A DNA stretch of 64,000 nucleotides, from NCBI GenBank assembly GCA_019722365.1, contig JADFUC010000712.1, positions 26,131-90,130 of the forward strand, written 5' to 3'. This stretch comes from Lithospermum erythrorhizon. Taxonomy: Eukaryota > Streptophyta > Magnoliopsida > Boraginales > Boraginaceae. Below the pieces are notes generated by a model. It was not told the origin of the DNA, searched no databases, and was given only the letters and a program-made list of their open reading frames with translations. Positions 58,666 to 64,000 of the stretch are shown here, one piece after another (position 1 is the first letter of the stretch; each line of letters opens with the position of its first letter). The position numbers and the translations under genes were made by a program.

Positions 58666-61600
58666 TTTCATTATAGTTATTCTATTTTTCTTTTATAGAA
58701 TATTTTGCTGACATATAGATTAAGTTTTCTTTTTATGTACTATTGTAGTTCATTATGAGTCCCACTTACTCCCTCTGAATGTTTTCGGTTTGATCTGAAA
58801 AGATGTGCACTAAATAACTCAAATTTTATTGAGTTTCACGGATGAGTCTTTCGTTTACAACGAGTATGTAATACTTAATGAGTCCCAAAGTACTCCAAAA
58901 GAATTCGGATATATTTGGAGCTGACCCGATCTGATAGGCGATTAATGCGTTAGGTAGAAGTCAAGTGCCTTATGTTGTCCACTATGGGTATACATCTAGG
59001 GGTTAAGAATCGGGATGTGGTTATGATCGATTTATGTTCATCACGAGGCTACCAGCCATTAAAAATATTAGAAAGGGTTAAAAGAGCAAATATTGCGTAC
59101 CTTGATCAGCGTGAAGGTTGGAAGAATCATGTCTTTGGAGATAATGAGATTGATTAAATTACTCCGCTACTCTGGAATCCCAATCTATCCGGAATTGAGC
59201 TTAAACATCATCATGATTACTTACCAAAGCAAGATATCCAATTTTATTATTGGGTATGATGGATAAGAAAAGAAGGAATCTTTGGCTTCACCGTGAGATA
59301 ATCTCTAAGGATAAGGAGAAGTTTCCTCGGCGTTCCGCCTAGCAGTTTAGTTTACAAACTACAAGGAGATGAACAAAGGGAAAGCGAGAGCGAGATAGAT
59401 GACAAGGATGGTTAAAGTAACCACTTTGGTCATTGGGAGGAAATACGCGATAGGACGCTCACATCCCAGCATGGGGCCTTGGTTGATCACGTATCTGCGT
59501 AGAGGTACCGTGCGTAATTGTGATATTTCATTCGATACATCAAGCTTGTTGACATTTGATGCATTTAAATATACGGATGATCGAGGAATGAAGATCGTAT
59601 AGATGGAGTGAACTTCAGATGAGGAATGCGTTAAACATCACGACCGAAGTCCACGAATTTTGTGTTTAGCTTAGACAATGTTTTTAACATATTATCGAGC
59701 TAGCTTCCTGCTTTGTTTAGGAATGCTGTTGCTATTTATGTTTTGAACATAAATGTTGTTATGTTTTAAGATTAATTCAAGTTAATTGACTATTAATCCT
59801 TATATAAAAATATAATCATATAAATGAAAGATCATATAGATGAAATCTTTATAATCCTTATGTTTAGAATAATATGATTAAATGCTGATATACTTAGAAT
59901 TACATGGCAATTGATACGTTCGGCTAAAATTAAATATTTAAGCGAAGATATTTATTAAAAGCCATAAATAATGATTTATAGAGGATAATAAATATAGCGC
60001 TCTCGTCTTATTACCAAGTAAAATAATTTAGTGAAGCCTAAGCATTATTATATTTACGTATTTAACATTTGAATAGTTCAAATAATTGAGAGTTGGCTTG
60101 AATAAATATTTAATGGTCTTTAAGTGTGAAAAATTTACATATTAGATGAATTAGATTTATCCCAATAGAACCATGCGTATCACTTATTGACTCGCGCGGC
60201 TGACAAATTTGTATAACTCAACTAATCAGCATCCCCAGGAGCATATATAAAATGTGATATAGGTGCTCCGTAATAGTCGAGTTCAAATCTTATAAAACTT
60301 TACTTTGAAGTGAGCGGGTTGATAGAATTATCGATGAACTTGAACTTGTTCTTACTCTGATAGTAATCCCCAACAAAAGGTGATACTTTTAATTATACAA
60401 CCCCCATGAATAACAAGATGATTTAAGTTCTAGGATGCGGAGATAGTTTAATATACGAAACCGCAGTTAAGATATTAAGCATTATTTAGTCAAGTGTGAG
60501 GGTTATTAAGGAATAAATAACTATAACGATACTAATGATTAGTTAAATGAAAATGTCGGTGTTTACGAGTATCGGTGATAAAATTTATTCAGTAAAGGTG
60601 ATTATCTTGGAGATATTATCAATTACTCACAAATATTTTAGATAATCCGGATCTACACAATAGTTGATGCAAACATAAGTTAATGAACAATTAGTCGTTT
60701 GAGGTTCATTAAGGAAAATTAGGTTCTTATAGGCGAAGGTCCTTTGGGTGCTACAGCATGTGCAAGTTAGTATGTGAAAGACATTCTAATAATAGAGAAT
60801 AACACAACCAGCTCAGATCAGGTTGTGTATGAATTTCTCTATGGAAGGGTCAAGGGAATGCTCGAATATTTCTAAGGTTTCATAGAGATCAAATTAATTG
60901 AACTCAACAAGTTGAGTTATGCTTATCTTTTGATAAAATATTTGTCGAGATCCAAATTAGATACACAAGGAAAAAATCTTCCAGCAAAACAATGTCTCGT
61001 CCATCATAAAGTTGTATAAAGGAAGCGAAGCGATGAGGATTACCGAACTAAACGAGGCGATTGTCGGTCTCGGTTGAGGCTAAGATGAACTGATAAATAA
61101 AGTTGTGAACAACTTGTTCTAGGAACAAGTACAACACAACAAATGAATCTGAGAACATAGAAGCAGTAGTTACAATCCGAGAAGTTGTGAATAAGAAGCA
61201 GAGTAGGATTCACAACCAACGATGAGTAATCTTGAAAGTTGTCTAAATTGGTATCGCGATAAAGATGGTTATCTCGATAGCTTACGAGAACTAGAAGTCA
61301 AGATCCCGTTGTTGATCGAGCATGTACTTAGAAAGTGATGCCATTGATAAGTTGAATGTAGAAGTATATGTACATAGACTTGAGAAGTGAAAACGACACT
61401 TAGCTAGATACCCGGCTAATCCAACCGGCGCTAGTATAAGCGTACCAAGAAGTAATGGCTGCCTGCTTGGTAACAAGTAGTTCTAGATTTGAGTAGGAGA
61501 TAGTATTTTGTCCTAATCATAAATGATCATTGTGTGACAATGTTCTTGAATCTGATTCAAGACCATATCATTGTGAATAATTATGAGTGTGTGCAAATAT

Positions 61601-62303
61601 ACCTTGCATTACTACAAGTAACAAATCTTTGATTCCTTTGTGAAAACCTCTAACAAGAAAACCTCCTAACAAGTTAAGAAACGATAAGATTGCCTCGTCC
61701 ACAGTTAGGTGTTCACGATTGGAATTGATTACTAAGCGACTAGTATGTGTTTGATTGTGTTGATCAATTTCTTGGATCAAAATGGATACTACAATCAATG
61801 CATGGGTGTCTGGCGTTAAACGATTTCGAGGGCCGTAGTACTGAACCGCTGACAGCGTGAGAATGTAGGAAGGTAAATTATGCATTGTCCCAGAGATTCT
61901 CACCAAAACTTATGTTGAATGGCGATTCTTAGACACAGTGACAACTTTTCGTTAATTGTACTAATATGCTGATACATCAAGCGTCCTGCAACAACAAGAA
62001 GAGGATTATAATGGCATATAATTCGGGTATACTACAAGAGTATAAATGAAACACAGATTACGATAGGTGATTCGTACAAGCGGTTCATCGGTAGATTTTG
62101 TAATCTTAGGAAGTTAGGGTGATTTGGTGACCGACACCGGCTATGAGGCTGGATGTCACGTGCGCAATACATTAACCAAGAAGGCTGAGGGGTGCAAGAT
62201 TTTGGTGATACACATCTTGCAATGCTTGATTGTTGGAAATCCGTATGAAGGAATCGTGGATGTTGTATCAAACCTTTGATACATATAAATAAATTGTCGA
62301 GGG
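58666..62303. other. Unassigned retroelement-like interior, no gene readable
   Basis: This 3.6 kb lies between the minus-strand gypsy LTR and the polypurine tract of copy C, so part should be the 3' interior of a plus-strand copia element. I could not read any pol domain on either strand. Frames at 58972-59157, 59399-59602, 61568-61906 and 62032-62391 have no recognisable motif. The repeated phrase GAGTCCCA..ACTCC occurs at 58758 and 58880. Confidence 0.35.
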
Positions 62304-62313
62304 CAAGTGGGAG
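62304..62313 (+). other. Polypurine tract before LTR copy C
   Basis: CAAGTGGGAG immediately before TGTTGAAAATG. This is the usual copia tract and fixes the LTR start and plus orientation. Confidence 0.75.
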
Positions 62314-63015
62314 TGTTGAAAATGAGATAATAGATACCGTAAAAATGTCGATTGAACAATTTAGATTGTACATCCGATTTATACATTCCAATCTATATAT
62401 AGTTCACTATCATATGTTAATTGCTAATCAATTAATATCTATGAGTTACAGCGTCGACATTGGGGATTCACGATGAAACTAGAATTAAAATATGTCATAT
62501 ATATTAATCTATTAAATGAGGTTAGTATTTATTTAATATATTCTCTTGTCGATAAAGTCCTAAAAACAATAAGCGAAAACTAAATAATAAATGTATTATT
62601 AAACTTCAGTATAAAATGAAGCAGAAGGCATTAGGGACTGTCGAATTCGGGGTTGTAGGGACACGTGAACCAAGAAGGGATGAGAAGGTTCTGGGGAACC
62701 TTCTCGCCCACTTGGGCTGCGGATCGGAGAAATAGGAGGGAGGTTCCGAATGCGTATCATATTTTATGAGGATTATACGTGAGAGTTCAGGAATATTCTA
62801 CAGCCTCATTAAAGATAGACATTCCGAAATATTCTAACACCTATATATAAAGGAGACTTAGTTAATGTGTAAAAAGGTTAATGCTCACTTTTTATTTGCA
62901 AGAAATAAAAATTCTCTTTTTCTCCCTCCTCCAAAGCCCCGCCCAGAAGAGGTGAACCTCTTCCATCTTTTATTCTAGTGTGGCTTTAATCATTCTAATT
63001 AAAGCGTAATAGGTA
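62314..63015 (+). repeat. Copia-type LTR copy C (3' LTR)
   Basis: Starts TGTTGAAAATGAG at 62314. From about 62490 it aligns with copies A and B (AACTAAATAATAAATGTATT at 62579, TATATAAAGGAGACTTAG at 62843). At about 700 bp it is the only full-length copy in the window. If copy B is its partner, the internal region would be 9 kb, swollen by the LTRs at 55-58.7 kb. Confidence 0.8.
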
Positions 63016-64000
63016 ATTAGGTAATTCTTTGGTGGGGATCTTCCCCGGACCCAGGTATGTTGAGCAATTGATTATCTTTCTTGATAATGTCAGTAGAAAA
63101 GATACGCGTGCGTAGTTGGTTGATTTATTGTTTTGTACAATCCATAATATCCTGCCATTCGTATCCAATAAATTTAAAACTACTGTTATACGTTAAGAAC
63201 ACCAACAGTTTTAAGGAATTATATAAAAATATTTCTCCTTTAGCTATGATTTTGTGATACCTATGGGCTTTTGTTATAAATCTATTGGTAGTGTAGCTTT
63301 AATTGTATCTTCCAAGAACTAATTGTATTTCTTATTACAATATATATTAATAATGCAAGTAAGTATATAAAAAAAACTAGACTCGATAACCGTACAAAGC
63401 TTAAGCGATACTTGGTCGAGTACAAGATGGTTCTCAATGCCGGAATCGGAACAATAATATAATTTGTCGACTCGTTAAAATATTTTATCAAACACAATGA
63501 GATACGTTGAGTCGTTTGGGACAGTATCTAATAGATACCAACAAAATACAAAACCGGCCAGAACGGCCAAGGCAGAGGCAGAAAATAACGAAATTTTGGA
63601 GGCGAACGATTTAGGTTCGGCGTTGGAAAGAAGCCTAGAGCTAATTTAGTTCGGCTTTGAAATCTTGGTAGAGGCAGATTTAAATTTTGTGTAGATTTTG
63701 ATTTTATTTATTATCCTTTTCAATCTTTGTAGTATTTGCATTATTATGCCCATTTAAGAAGAAATTTAGATTTAACTTTGTTCCATTATTTGGTATAATG
63801 AAATAAAATATATATAAATCTTTCTAAACTAATAATATAGGAAATACAAAGATATGTAAAAATAGTGATATTGTATATTGAATGTGTATGTAGATTGTAT
63901 AATTAATCTTAAAAGAAGTTCATTGAAATTACAAGGGTTAAATCTAGTTTAAGGACTTAATTTTGAGTTCGAGCGATATCTTTCAAAAATGTCTGGCTAG
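63016..64000. other. Right flank, no gene seen
   Basis: AT-rich sequence outside LTR copy C. No exon, repeat or RNA gene was recognised. The minus frame 63282-63497 is hydrophobic by composition and has no motif. Confidence 0.4.

Overview
The window is eukaryotic nuclear DNA from a flowering plant, most likely a eudicot with a repeat-rich genome. It is AT-rich, carries Ty3/gypsy and Ty1/copia LTR retrotransposons with initiator-Met-type primer-binding sites, a LINE and a TIR element, and has one gene with short GT-AG introns. Only that gene looks intact: a six-exon HMGB-type chromatin protein on the minus strand (22133-23686). Its exons join without a frame error into 142 residues. Upstream lie a TATA box and a perfect E2F site, which suggests S-phase expression.

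Layout. 334-10408: a minus-strand chromovirus-like Ty3/gypsy element (2.6-kb LTRs, internal region about 4.85 kb, gag-PR-RT-RH-INT all frameshifted). 10558-12572: a 2.0-kb solo LTR with a perfect 5-bp target duplication, inserted in the 3' remnant of another element that carries a 54-bp tandem repeat and a polypurine tract (12591-13020). 14746-20200: a minus-strand Ty1/copia element with 190-bp LTRs. 20200-26500: low-copy DNA containing the HMGB gene. 26510-48920: a nested stack on the plus strand. A LINE is split by a second Ty3/gypsy element (27216-45445), whose integrase region is split by a Ty1/copia element (34295-42425, 5-bp target duplication CCCGG). The LINE is split again by a TIR element of about 1.05 kb (47246-48299). 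49252-64000: a graveyard of solo and truncated LTRs: one gypsy-type plus strand, one gypsy-type minus strand, three copies of a copia-type LTR, and an antisense relative of the LTR of the nested copia element.

Almost every transposon reading frame is broken every 50-130 codons by small indels, and paired LTRs differ by many short indels. The single-copy HMGB exons are clean. This fits old insertions, but it also fits uncorrected long-read errors in repeats, so insertion ages should not be read from this sequence alone. I see no rRNA, tRNA, CRISPR or clearly new gene system. The most informative structures are the four-event nest, the E2F-linked HMGB promoter, and the tandem repeats growing inside LTRs. 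Repeat boundaries and family assignments come from reading by eye and are approximate unless a motif fixes them.
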